Shown here: positions 1 to 6,984 of the stretch, in pieces | Numbering within the stretch: position 1 is the stretch's first letter | Layout of the letters: the number at the start of each line of letters is the position of its first letter | Assembly (NCBI GenBank): GCA_017936565.1 | Contig: JAGBFG010000046.1 | Span: 1-54,676 of the forward strand | Length of the DNA stretch: 54,676 nucleotides | Direction: 5' to 3' | Source: Clostridia bacterium | Lineage (GTDB): Bacteria > Bacillota > Clostridia > Oscillospirales > CAG-272 | Notes under the pieces: model-generated | The model's database searches: none | What the model was told of the DNA's origin: nothing | The model's input: only the letters and a program-made list of their open reading frames with translations | Translations under genes and position numbers: made by a program

Positions 1-33
1 GACGATTATCGGTATATACGTTGCCGGATTCAA
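1..33 (-). CDS. 5' end of a small membrane protein (partial)
   Basis: Eleven codons are visible before the window ends. A strong ribosome binding site (GGAGGTGAT) precedes a TTG start and the translation begins MNPATYIPIIV. This resembles the opening of the short FeoB-associated cysteine-rich membrane proteins of Clostridia, but the diagnostic cysteines would lie outside the window, so the assignment is a guess. It follows the oxidoreductase gene by about 25 bases and is probably in the same operon. Confidence 0.4.
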   Translation of the reverse strand, partial: MNPATYIPIIV

Positions 34-56
34 TTTATCACCTCCAAGCCAGTCAA

Positions 57-1418
57 TCATTTCCTTTTTTCTTTATCCATTTGAGCAAAAAGCTTGGTAT
101 AGGGCGCAAGCATACCTTCGTTCATCTTGTTCCCCATTTTTTGAAGGATTTTTTCGTTTGAGAGGAGCAGTCCAACCAAATACATCTTCAAGGACGTAAG
201 CTTTTTCTTTTGCGGAAAATCGTAGATGCCCTGCTTTTTGTAAAACTTATGGTCTGCTTTCATCATTCCGCGCATCTGGTAGATCAAATCACGGAAAATC
301 TTCATTCCGCCAACACCCCAGAAGTTCTGCGGCGCGCTATGACCGGTTTCAAGAGCAAACGTCAGGCTCTTTGCGAGATCGTCAATGCAGGCATCCGTGG
401 CCCCCTCATCCGTAGCCACTCCCGCAAGGAAATTTCCTCCCGTTTCGCTGCGGGCTTCGATTACGGTGCGAAGATTATTCTCTGCCGCATAGTTACCCGA
501 TACAAGATATCCAACAGGCATTCCGACAGTTACCGTTCTGTGACCGTTACAGAAGTTACGGTCATCGTACATCTTGAAGCGAGAGCCCATAGAGTGATCC
601 GAAATCGTGAAGGCGTAGACGATAGAATCTGCCTTTTGTATATTCTCGCGTAAAAAGGTATCAAAGCCGTCCTTATATACGCACCTTTCCGAAACGGCGC
701 AACGGAAGCATCCAAGGCACCCGCCGGAAAGCGGATATTCCGAAATATTTACAATACGGCTCTCAAAAGGGAGCTGCTTTTGAAAGCGAGCAATCATTTT
801 CGCTAAGTTCGACGAAGAATCGGTATTATCCGTGAGGATTACGATATCCTTGTCCCTTCGCTTGTCATCCGTGCGGCTTTCGGGAACCGTGGCAGCCTCA
901 TACGAATAGGGCAGCAGCTGCTTAGGCGGTTTTATGCAGATATCCTCCTCTGCCGACCACAAAAAGCGCGTAAAGAATTTTTCCGCATCTGCCTGCCCCT
1001 TCGGTGTCAGGAGATCCTCCATATCGGCAGAAAGACCTCGAATGTATTTCATACCAAGATCAAGCGCGTTTTCCTCTATGTATTTGTGCGCCGTTATGTC
1101 GTAAAAATGCTTGGAGGTTGATATCTGAGTGGCAAGCTTGCCTTGCAGATTTACGCCATTTGCCTTTGTCAGCTCGATGAAGCGATGAAGCTGGGACGGG
1201 GCAAGAAAGGTATATACGGGATAGGAAAACAAAACCGCGTCAGAGGACTCCATAAGCTGCTTCGCTTCCGTAAAATCCTTCTCCAATGCTTTTATCTTTT
1301 GACCTGCGTGAAGCACCTCAAAGGTATGCTCGGGAAACTTTCTTTCAAGATACAAAATCGTCTGCAGCGTGATACTGTATTTTCCTTTGGGGCTTCCGTT
1401 TATAACTGCTATTTTCAT
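57..1418 (-). CDS. Two-domain flavodoxin-fold NAD(P)H-dependent oxidoreductase
   Basis: The 453-residue protein opens with MKIAVINGSPKGKYS, the FMN phosphate-binding loop of NADPH-dependent FMN reductases, and has a second flavodoxin-like half from about residue 190 (DIVILTDNTDSSSNLAKM). The second half holds a cluster GCLGCFRCAVSERC, a cysteine pattern like that of iron-sulfur flavoproteins. Single-domain members are about 200 residues, so this is a tandem fusion. It probably transfers electrons from NAD(P)H through FMN in the cytoplasm; the substrate cannot be read. The start is preceded by AAGGAG at good spacing. A small gene follows on the same strand. The family is clear; the acceptor is unknown. 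Confidence 0.8.
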   Translation of the reverse strand: MKIAVINGSPKGKYSITLQTILYLERKFPEHTFEVLHAGQKIKALEKDFTEAKQLMESSDAVLFSYPVYTFLAPSQLHRFIELTKANGVNLQGKLATQISTSKHFYDITAHKYIEENALDLGMKYIRGLSADMEDLLTPKGQADAEKFFTRFLWSAEEDICIKPPKQLLPYSYEAATVPESRTDDKRRDKDIVILTDNTDSSSNLAKMIARFQKQLPFESRIVNISEYPLSGGCLGCFRCAVSERCVYKDGFDTFLRENIQKADSIVYAFTISDHSMGSRFKMYDDRNFCNGHRTVTVGMPVGYLVSGNYAAENNLRTVIEARSETGGNFLAGVATDEGATDACIDDLAKSLTFALETGHSAPQNFWGVGGMKIFRDLIYQMRGMMKADHKFYKKQGIYDFPQKKKLTSLKMYLVGLLLSNEKILQKMGNKMNEGMLAPYTKLFAQMDKEKRK

Positions 1419-1463
1419 ATCTCATACTCCTTGAAGTGTATATATCACACATTTATTATATAT

Positions 1464-1791
1464 ATATCATAAAAAAGCCGCGAAATCTACGATTTCGTTT
1501 TGCGAACCCTGTTCGCTCCCATCGGCTTAGCCGATGCGGCTTATTCCTGATGGTATCCACTCTTCGCCTTTGGCGAAGTACCGCACGCTGTGCGCTCTTG
1601 GCGGCTTTGCCGCCTGTGGATATTATATCATAAAAAAGCCGCGAAATCTTCGATTCCGTTTTGCGAACCCTGTTCGCTCCCATCGGCTTAGCCGATGCGG
1701 CTTATTCCTGATGGTTTCCACTCTTCGCCTTTGGCGAAGTACCGCACGCTGTGCGCTCTTGGCGGCTTTGCCGCCTGTGGATATTATATCA
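1464..1791. repeat. Two tandem 161-bp units of mini-hairpins
   Basis: Two units with a period of 161 bases differ at only about three positions. Unit 1 has six short hairpins, each with a 5-7 bp stem and exactly three loop bases: 1481-1497, 1502-1516, 1520-1536, 1562-1578, 1582-1594 and 1600-1614. Unit 2 repeats them, with one mismatch in the first stem. The units are bounded by the sequence ATATTATATCA. Open frames across it are artefacts of the repeat. It lies upstream of the oxidoreductase gene. Function is unknown. Confidence 0.85.
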
Positions 1792-1846
1792 CACTTTTAC
1801 GAATATTTCAATCTTTTCGCTCATCTCTGCCTATTGCAAAAATAAA

Positions 1847-2022
1847 GGGCTGACCTTTTGGTCAGCCCCACGGCGATTTGTGCCACCAAAGGCGCAATTT
1901 GCCGAAATTTTCGCAGAAAATTTGCAGGTCAGGTTATAATTTCCGTGAAATTGTAACACACGGAGCCGAAAAGCAACTGTTTGTGTTGCTTTCGGTGCTT
2001 CGCAAACAGGGAAGCTGACCCT
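1847..2022. repeat. Structured dispersed repeat, copy A
   Basis: This stretch aligns at roughly three quarters identity with 34509-34690. Both copies fold into the same series of stems: a terminal GC-rich hairpin (GGGCTGACC / GGTCAGCCC), a hairpin around ATTTGTGCC...GGCGCAATTT, a hairpin GTTATAATTTC / GAAATTGTAAC, and a hairpin AGCAAC / GTTGCT. Several differences between the copies keep pairing as G-U wobbles when the plus strand is read as RNA. It lies just downstream of the flavin reductase-like gene (minus strand), so it may also terminate that transcript. It could be a non-coding RNA or a small non-autonomous mobile element. Confidence 0.7.
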
Positions 2023-2027
2023 TGTGC

Positions 2028-2957
2028 TTATTTTTTCTTTTCCTTTTCCTTGGCTCTCTTGTCGTTGATGATCTTCATATGCTCCTCGGTAATAAGCTCA
2101 ACACCGTTTTCCTTCGCCCAGGAAACGCATCCTTTAAGGACAAGCGGCAGGAACACTCTCGGTACTGCGAGAACGGTCAAAAGCGCCTCGTCGGTGAACT
2201 TGACCTTGTCATCCACTCTGTCTGCCGCATAGCGCACCGATTCAAGAGAGGCTTGACGCATTTGAAGAAGCTCGGCTCTCATTCTCGTTTTTCTGTGAAA
2301 CCAGAAATTCTTGGAGTCGCGGTAGCCGTAGTCAACGGGAAGAGGGGGGAAGTCCTTTGCCCTGACACCGTTAATGATGGCATCGGCATATTTCTTCTTC
2401 ATCAGAATTTTGTCTATGCGAAGAATGAAGTGCGCGCCGAACTTTGAGGTAATACCGTTGAAATCATTGTAGGGCGGCTCGTAGCCGTTAAGCTCCCCGG
2501 GAAGAAACTTGTCCGCGCCCTCAAGCTCGCGTACCCAAGTGCACTCAATAGCCTCAATGGCGTCGGTCAATACCATAGGACGCGCCTCGCCCGTTTCCTC
2601 TTCAAGCAGGCTCTTTTCAAGCTTGAAGTTGCATTTCGGCATCTTTTCCTCGGGCTTGTCGCCGGGCCAGGAAAGCTTTACCGCTTCCTTGAAGGTTGCG
2701 GGCTTATCGTCAATGAAGTTAAGTGCGCATTTTCCGTTTCTTAAAATGTTCTGCGCGGTATTAGAGGAATTGCGACAGCACAGAAGCATTGCGTAATAGT
2801 CCTTGCCTGCCACATAATAGGGTTGAACAAGCGAATAAGGACCAAGGGTCGTAGAGCCGTCCTCGCAAAGCGTCGAGATAATGACGGTGGGCATCGGGAA
2901 ATAGAGAGAGGTCTGATAAAAATTATCCACGATGCGAAGATTTTCGAAGCTGCTCAT
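2028..2957 (-). CDS. Flavin reductase-like (FMN-binding split barrel) protein
   Basis: The 309-residue product has the flavin reductase-like split barrel in its first two thirds: PMPTVIISTLCEDGSTTLGPYSLVQPY near the N-terminus is the usual start of the FMN-binding fold, followed by MLLCCRNSSNTAQNILRN. The C-terminal 100 residues are an extension that is basic at the very end (KRAKEKEKKK). Such proteins bind FMN and act as reductases or FMN-dependent redox proteins in the cytoplasm. The start has AAGGAG seven bases upstream. It follows ferritin by about 60 bases on the same strand with a perfect stem-loop between, so the two may form an oxidative stress operon. Confidence 0.78.
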   Translation of the reverse strand: MSSFENLRIVDNFYQTSLYFPMPTVIISTLCEDGSTTLGPYSLVQPYYVAGKDYYAMLLCCRNSSNTAQNILRNGKCALNFIDDKPATFKEAVKLSWPGDKPEEKMPKCNFKLEKSLLEEETGEARPMVLTDAIEAIECTWVRELEGADKFLPGELNGYEPPYNDFNGITSKFGAHFILRIDKILMKKKYADAIINGVRAKDFPPLPVDYGYRDSKNFWFHRKTRMRAELLQMRQASLESVRYAADRVDDKVKFTDEALLTVLAVPRVFLPLVLKGCVSWAKENGVELITEEHMKIINDKRAKEKEKKK

Positions 2958-2986
2958 AGGAATACTCCTTTGTATCTTTTTCTGAT

Positions 2987-3010
2987 GTCTGACCGAGGAC
3001 TCGGTCAGAC
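2987..3010 (-). other. Perfect intercistronic stem-loop between ferritin and flavin reductase genes
   Basis: Eleven bases (GTCTGACCGAG) are followed after two bases by their exact reverse complement. There is no T-run on the minus strand after the stem, so it does not look like a simple terminator. It more likely separates or stabilises two parts of one transcript. Confidence 0.6.
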
Positions 3011-3019
3011 CCTTTTGTG

Positions 3020-3529
3020 TTAAAGCACAAGAGAGGGCGCGGTGTAAACTCTCGCGGCAAGCTCTTGATTGAGCATATAAAGACTCTTGGGATCAGAGCC
3101 GAAGAGCTCCATCTTGGTGATAAGGTCGTTGGCGTTTGTTTCCTCCTCGCCCTGTTCCTTTACAAACCAGTCAAGGAACTGCATGGTGCGGAAATCCTTT
3201 GCCTCGTATGCGGCGGCATAAATATCGTTTATAAGGGAAGTGACGTAAATCTCGTGCTCAAGCCCTGCTTTGAGAACGTCCATATGGCAGGTGATGGCTT
3301 TGCTCGGCTTGTCAATCGCTTCAAGCGTTACCTTTTGATTTTCGTTTTGCAGATACTGATAGAAGAGCATTGCGTGGTCGCGCTCCTCCTGCGCTTGAAC
3401 CTTGTACCAGTTGGCAAAGCCGTCAAGCCCCGCATCCTCAAAATAGTTGGAAAAATCAAGGTAAAGATATGCGGAATAAAATTCCTTGTTGATTTGCTGA
3501 TTTAATAAATCACATACGTTTTCTTTCAT
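3020..3529 (-). CDS. ftnA: Ferritin
   Basis: The 169-residue protein is a bacterial non-haem ferritin that oxidises Fe(II) and stores iron in a 24-subunit cytoplasmic shell. The ferroxidase ligands are visible: E in QQINKEFYSAYLYL, E and H in QAQEERDHAMLFY, and E in the C-terminal helix QFLDWFVKEQGEEE. Length matches the family (about 165-170). I chose MKENVCDLL as the start because AAAGGG lies nine bases upstream and it aligns with other ferritins; an ATG 24 bases further up has no good ribosome binding site. It is the promoter-proximal gene before the flavin reductase-like gene. Confidence 0.93.
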   Translation of the reverse strand: MKENVCDLLNQQINKEFYSAYLYLDFSNYFEDAGLDGFANWYKVQAQEERDHAMLFYQYLQNENQKVTLEAIDKPSKAITCHMDVLKAGLEHEIYVTSLINDIYAAAYEAKDFRTMQFLDWFVKEQGEEETNANDLITKMELFGSDPKSLYMLNQELAARVYTAPSLVL

Positions 3530-3586
3530 AGCGTAAACCCTTTCTTTCATCATTTTTTAAGGTGTTTAGCACCTTCTGTCATAAAT

Positions 3587-3615
3587 AGTATACAATATTT
3601 GAAAGCAAAAAGCAA
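3587..3615 (-). promoter_or_regulatory. Promoter of the ferritin gene
   Basis: On the minus strand TTGCTT is followed after 17 bases by TATACT, about 60 bases before the ferritin start. The hexamers fit a sigma-A promoter. I see no convincing Fur or PerR box. Confidence 0.6.
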
Positions 3616-3692
3616 TAGTAAAAAACGAAAAAATTTCTCTTCTCCAAAATCCAATATTTTTTTGAAAAGGTATAGATTTTTCAAAAAGAAAG

Positions 3693-3701
3693 TGCTATAA
3701 T
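3693..3701 (+). promoter_or_regulatory. Extended -10 promoter of the antiporter gene
   Basis: TGCTATAAT is an extended -10 element (TGn-TATAAT) about 120 bases before the antiporter start. The -35 region is poor, which is usual for extended -10 promoters. The resulting leader is long. Confidence 0.5.
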
Positions 3702-3739
3702 ATGTAATCGATGAAAAAGAGCCCAACCATAAGGATACT

Positions 3740-3793
3740 ATGAGAGCACATAAATACCCTCACATCTATCTTTGCGATTTTCCTCTCGTGTAA
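3740..3793 (+). CDS. Possible 17-codon leader peptide
   Basis: In the leader of the antiporter gene, ATAAGGAT precedes an ATG that opens a 17-codon frame, MRAHKYPHIYLCDFPLV, ending in TAA 30 bases before the antiporter start. It has a usable ribosome binding site and lies fully inside the predicted transcript. It could be a regulatory upstream frame or chance. Confidence 0.25.
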   Translation: MRAHKYPHIYLCDFPLV

Positions 3794-3823
3794 TCAAAAA
3801 TCATTTGAAAGAAGGCGTATGAT

Positions 3824-5116
3824 ATGACTCAAACGGCAAGTATCTTTTTAAGCTTGTCTATTGCTTTGCTCGCAGGGCTTCTTTTGTCAAGGCTTGCAAA
3901 GATCGTAAAGCTTCCCGCGGTTACCGCGTATTTAATCTCAGGTGTTTTGATAGGACCCTTTGTTCTCGGGGCGCTGCATATTCCGGGAATCGGTATTACG
4001 GCAGACCAGATTGAAGGCTTCGGTCTTATCTCTGATCTCGCCCTTGGCTTTATCGCGTTCTCTATGGGGAACGAGTTTCGGATTACCCAGTTAAAGAGGA
4101 TAGGCAAGCAAGCAACCGTGATAGGTGTGCTGCAAGCCTTAATCACCACCGTTGTGGTTGACGTTGCTCTTGTCGCGCTTCATTTTGCTATGCGCGAAAC
4201 GCTTACCCTGCCTGCCGCCATCGTTCTTGGATCGGTTGCCACCGCAACGGCGCCCGCTGCCACCCTGATGGTCGTTAAGCAGTATAAGGCAAAGGGACCT
4301 GTCACAGACGTTCTTTTGCCCGTCGTCGCGCTTGATGACGCGGTTGGCCTTGTGGTTTTCGCTATTTCCTTCGGCGTTGCAAGATCTATGGGTACAGCAG
4401 GCGTCAGTCCGCTTGCTATCATTTTTGAGCCGCTGCTCGAAATTGTCCTTTCTCTCTTGCTCGGCTTTGTGATGGGGTTGCTCTTTACGTTTTGCGAAAG
4501 GTTCTTCCACTCCCGCTCCAAGCGTATGGCGGTTTCGGTCACCTTCGTTATGCTGACCGTTGCCGTTTCAAGCTTGAAGTTTACGCTATTCGGTATACAT
4601 ATCGCCTTTTCATCGTTGCTCGCTTGTATGATGCTCGGCAGTGTGTTCTGCAACGCGTGTGAGGTCTCCGAGGAGCTGATGGAAAGAGCAGACAGATGGA
4701 CAACCCCCGTGCTTATTCTGTTCTTCGTTATCAGCGGCGCTGAGCTTGATCTTTCCGTATTTGCCAGCCTTGCGGTTGTCCTTGTCGGTGTCGTTTACAT
4801 TCTTTCGCGCTCGCTCGGTAAATATTACGGCGCGAATATCAGCGCGAGAATGATGGACTCTGACCCCAATATCGTAAAATATCTCGGCATCACCCTGCTT
4901 CCGCAGGCGGGCGTGGCGCTCGGTATGGCGATCAAAGCCATGGAGCTTGGCTCGGATGGCGCAATCGTGCGCAACATCACGCTGTTTGCCGTCTTGATTT
5001 ATGAGCTTGTAGGTCCCTTCCTGACCAAGATTGCCTTGACTAAGGCGGGAGATATCAAGGAAGAGGGGCGTCGAAGCGCAAGGGAAGAGCATCTTGCCCA
5101 AAAAGCAGGGAAGTGA
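3824..5116 (+). CDS. Cation:proton antiporter, CPA/KefB type, without RCK domain
   Basis: This 430-residue membrane protein has about 12 hydrophobic segments and begins with the family signature RLAKIVKLPAVTAYLISGVLIGP. The ion-binding motif is seen as VALDDAVGL, and a GSVATATAPAATLMVVKQY segment precedes it. Such proteins exchange K+ or Na+ for protons across the cytoplasmic membrane. KefB/KefC-like relatives carry a C-terminal nucleotide-binding (RCK/TrkA-N) domain; here the protein stops soon after the last membrane segment. The start has GAAGG upstream. It appears to be a single-gene unit with its own promoter and a terminator shared with the convergent gene. Confidence 0.88.
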   Translation: MTQTASIFLSLSIALLAGLLLSRLAKIVKLPAVTAYLISGVLIGPFVLGALHIPGIGITADQIEGFGLISDLALGFIAFSMGNEFRITQLKRIGKQATVIGVLQALITTVVVDVALVALHFAMRETLTLPAAIVLGSVATATAPAATLMVVKQYKAKGPVTDVLLPVVALDDAVGLVVFAISFGVARSMGTAGVSPLAIIFEPLLEIVLSLLLGFVMGLLFTFCERFFHSRSKRMAVSVTFVMLTVAVSSLKFTLFGIHIAFSSLLACMMLGSVFCNACEVSEELMERADRWTTPVLILFFVISGAELDLSVFASLAVVLVGVVYILSRSLGKYYGANISARMMDSDPNIVKYLGITLLPQAGVALGMAIKAMELGSDGAIVRNITLFAVLIYELVGPFLTKIALTKAGDIKEEGRRSAREEHLAQKAGK

Positions 5117-5134
5117 CTGCTTCTTTTTGAAAGT

Positions 5135-5167
5135 AAAAAGCGATGAGATTTTCTCATCGCTTTTTTT
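5135..5167. terminator. Bidirectional terminator
   Basis: A 14-bp stem (AAAAAGCGATGAGA and its complement) with a three-base loop is followed by T-runs on both strands. It lies between the convergent antiporter and membrane protein genes and overlaps the last codons of the latter. Confidence 0.85.
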
Positions 5168-5780
5168 GATTGTCCTTTTTTATGCTTTCAATAAGCTTGC
5201 TTCCTTTGGCGCGTAACAGCTCCTTGTTCTTTTTGATGAAAATTTGCAGCTGCTTTTTGTGGGCGCATAGCTTTTCGTTGCAGTTCTTGCAGGAAACACA
5301 GGCGTTAGTGTTCTCGGCAAAGCGCTCGGGATGACGGCGAAGCGTTATTTCCCAACGCAAAAGCAGAAGCAGCGACATACCAAGGAGCGACCATGTATAG
5401 TAGTGAGGAATAAAGATGAAGGGGGTAAACATCATTGCAAAATCCCAGTTGTAAATACGGCAGTCGGTGCAGCATCTGTTTTTCATAAACCAAGTCTGGA
5501 ACGGGCAGAAAAACAAAATGCATATCATATCGCAAACACCGTAGGCAAGGCTGATCAAAACGAGAATGTCAACGGTTATCACCCTCGTGTAATAAAGAAC
5601 GCCGATGATGGCGTTCAAAACAATCCATACAAGCGCTACTACAAATGTTCGCTTCCAGGATTGAAGCTGTGGCTTTTCTTCTCCGGTTGGTAAATAATTT
5701 CTCGCGAACTGCTTTTGACAGCCCGGGCTTTCTAATTTAGATGGAAAAAAGCGCAAAATCATTTCCACGGTGAAAAGCAC
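5154..5780 (-). CDS. Cysteine-rich membrane protein of unknown function, 5' end probably disrupted
   Basis: The 208-residue frame has at least four membrane segments (for example FVVALVWIVLNAIIGVLYY and a long stretch ending SLLLLLRW), a central FCPFQTWFMKNRCCTDCRIYNWDF and a C-terminal ACVSCKNCNEKLCAHK. The two CxxC-type clusters suggest metal binding or redox chemistry. I do not recognise a named family. The only start in this frame is a GTG at 5780 inside what looks like a membrane segment. Upstream the same frame stays open to a TAA at 5901-5903 and encodes a further hydrophobic stretch. A well-formed promoter, ribosome binding site and ATG at 5945 lie in the same frame beyond that stop, so a nonsense or frameshift change is likely. 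Confidence 0.6.
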   Translation of the reverse strand: MLFTVEMILRFFPSKLESPGCQKQFARNYLPTGEEKPQLQSWKRTFVVALVWIVLNAIIGVLYYTRVITVDILVLISLAYGVCDMICILFFCPFQTWFMKNRCCTDCRIYNWDFAMMFTPFIFIPHYYTWSLLGMSLLLLLRWEITLRRHPERFAENTNACVSCKNCNEKLCAHKKQLQIFIKKNKELLRAKGSKLIESIKKDNQKKR

Positions 5781-5996
5781 CCAGATTACAATGAGAATCC
5801 ATGGCAGCTTTTTGTAATCAATAAACAGCTCTCCCGAACCGTTGATGCAAGCAAGAATATAAAAAAACAGCGCCGCAAGGAAGAGAATAGAGCGAATGAT
5901 TAGCTTGGACTAATGCATATAGGATGTTTTGGATACCTTTTTCATCTTTTTTCGTTCCTTTCTGCCTTTGGCATGTTTTTTTGAGTATATAGGGGT

Positions 5997-6025
5997 ATTA
6001 TACCTAGTTTGTAACAAAATGTCAA
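5997..6025 (-). promoter_or_regulatory. Consensus promoter upstream of the disrupted membrane protein gene
   Basis: TTGACA, 17 bases, TATAAT on the minus strand. The transcript would begin about 45 bases before the ATG at 5945, which has AAAGGA upstream. This shows that the intended gene start lies near 5945, not 5780. Confidence 0.8.
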
Positions 6026-6035
6026 TACGCGCGCA

Positions 6036-6437
6036 TTATTTTAGCGTGTCTTCCTTGCCGCGATAGACCACAAGCTTGCAAAACAAGAATTCCAAAACGA
6101 AGTTTATAAGCATTGTCACAATAAAGATTAAAAAATCATTGACGCCGCAATTCTCTGCCAATTCACCAAGATAGATAGACAGGGGGGTAAACACCAGGTA
6201 AAACCCAAAAAGCTTTACCATTGCTATGGGTACATTTGCCGCGGACTTGAAGGTATAGCGGCGATTCAGCGTAAAATTCCAAAGAATGGAAAGCACAAGA
6301 GAAATTAAGTACGGAATCCAATAGTCCTTGATAAAAATTTCAAGTAAAGCAAACGAGCTCATTTGAATGATGCCTGCGGATATGGAAAACAGTGTGAACT
6401 TTATTGCCTGTAAAAGATTCTTTCTTTCGTCCTTCAT
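6036..6437 (-). CDS. GtrA-family membrane protein
   Basis: The 133-residue protein has four hydrophobic segments and the GtrA signature: FTLFSISAGIIQMSSFALLE, then LVLSILWNFTLNRRYTFKS. GtrA-like proteins are small integral membrane proteins linked to flipping of lipid-linked sugars or to cell-wall and membrane polysaccharide synthesis. Its ribosome binding site is GGGAGAG. It is the last gene of a minus-strand unit behind an acyl-CoA synthetase and a MarR regulator, which suggests a link to envelope lipids. No terminator is evident after it; a promoter for the next gene begins instead. Confidence 0.85.
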   Translation of the reverse strand: MKDERKNLLQAIKFTLFSISAGIIQMSSFALLEIFIKDYWIPYLISLVLSILWNFTLNRRYTFKSAANVPIAMVKLFGFYLVFTPLSIYLGELAENCGVNDFLIFIVTMLINFVLEFLFCKLVVYRGKEDTLK

Positions 6438-6484
6438 CGTAATCTCTCCCGTGTTGTATGAATTTGTCTTGTTTTTTGATGCGC

Positions 6485-6955
6485 TTATGCCTGGTTTTTG
6501 ATTTTTTTAGCGTTGCTTATTCCTTCCGCGCATAGCTCAAGGCTGTCGCTGATAACGGTAAGACTGCGATAGAATTCGGTGCGCTGCTTCTCGGTCAAAT
6601 CAATGCAGATTTCATCCAGCACACAATTGATTTTATCCGTAATCTTCCGTCCCGCTTCTTCGCCTTTCTCGGTTAAATAAAGAGGGCTGTTATATCTTTT
6701 GGCGCATTTAGACTCGCGAAGGATAAAACCCCCTTCTTCCAGAAAGTCCAAGGCGCGCGAAATGGTTGCCTTGTCCTCCTCGCACCGCTCGCAAAGATCG
6801 GTTGCAGTCAGCAACTTTGATGAATAAAGATAGTACAAACAAGAAACGTGGACACTGCGAAGCCCGTATTCTGCCATTTCCTGATTTTTTATCCGTTTGA
6901 TATTCCTGCTTATCTTCGCAATCAGGGCAGTAAACATCTGAAAACGCTCTTTCAT
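6485..6955 (-). CDS. MarR-family transcriptional regulator
   Basis: The 156-residue protein has the winged helix of MarR regulators: LLTATDLCERCEEDKATISRALDFLEEGGFI is the helix-turn-helix with recognition helix, and RESKCAKRYNSPLYLTEKGEEAG is the wing. MarR proteins act as dimers on palindromes. Start and ribosome binding site (AAAAAGGAGA) are good. It sits 29 bases after the acyl-CoA synthetase. Two matched 20-bp palindromes overlap the promoter of that gene, so it very likely represses its own operon, perhaps in response to a fatty acid or acyl-CoA. The ligand is inferred only from the neighbour. Confidence 0.9.
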   Translation of the reverse strand: MKERFQMFTALIAKISRNIKRIKNQEMAEYGLRSVHVSCLYYLYSSKLLTATDLCERCEEDKATISRALDFLEEGGFILRESKCAKRYNSPLYLTEKGEEAGRKITDKINCVLDEICIDLTEKQRTEFYRSLTVISDSLELCAEGISNAKKIKNQA

Positions 6956-6984
6956 TTTTTTCTCCTTTTTGAGCAGTAAGATCT

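Noticed and set aside
1464..1791. CRISPR array
   Set aside because: Only two units of 161 bases exist, with no short direct repeats separated by unique spacers and no cas genes.
1436..1939. Several open frames across the mini-hairpin array
   Set aside because: The same peptide repeats because the DNA repeats. There are no ribosome binding sites, and the hairpins explain the conservation.
3702..3823. c-di-AMP or other known riboswitch in the antiporter leader
   Set aside because: None of the conserved motifs of the riboswitch classes I know is visible.
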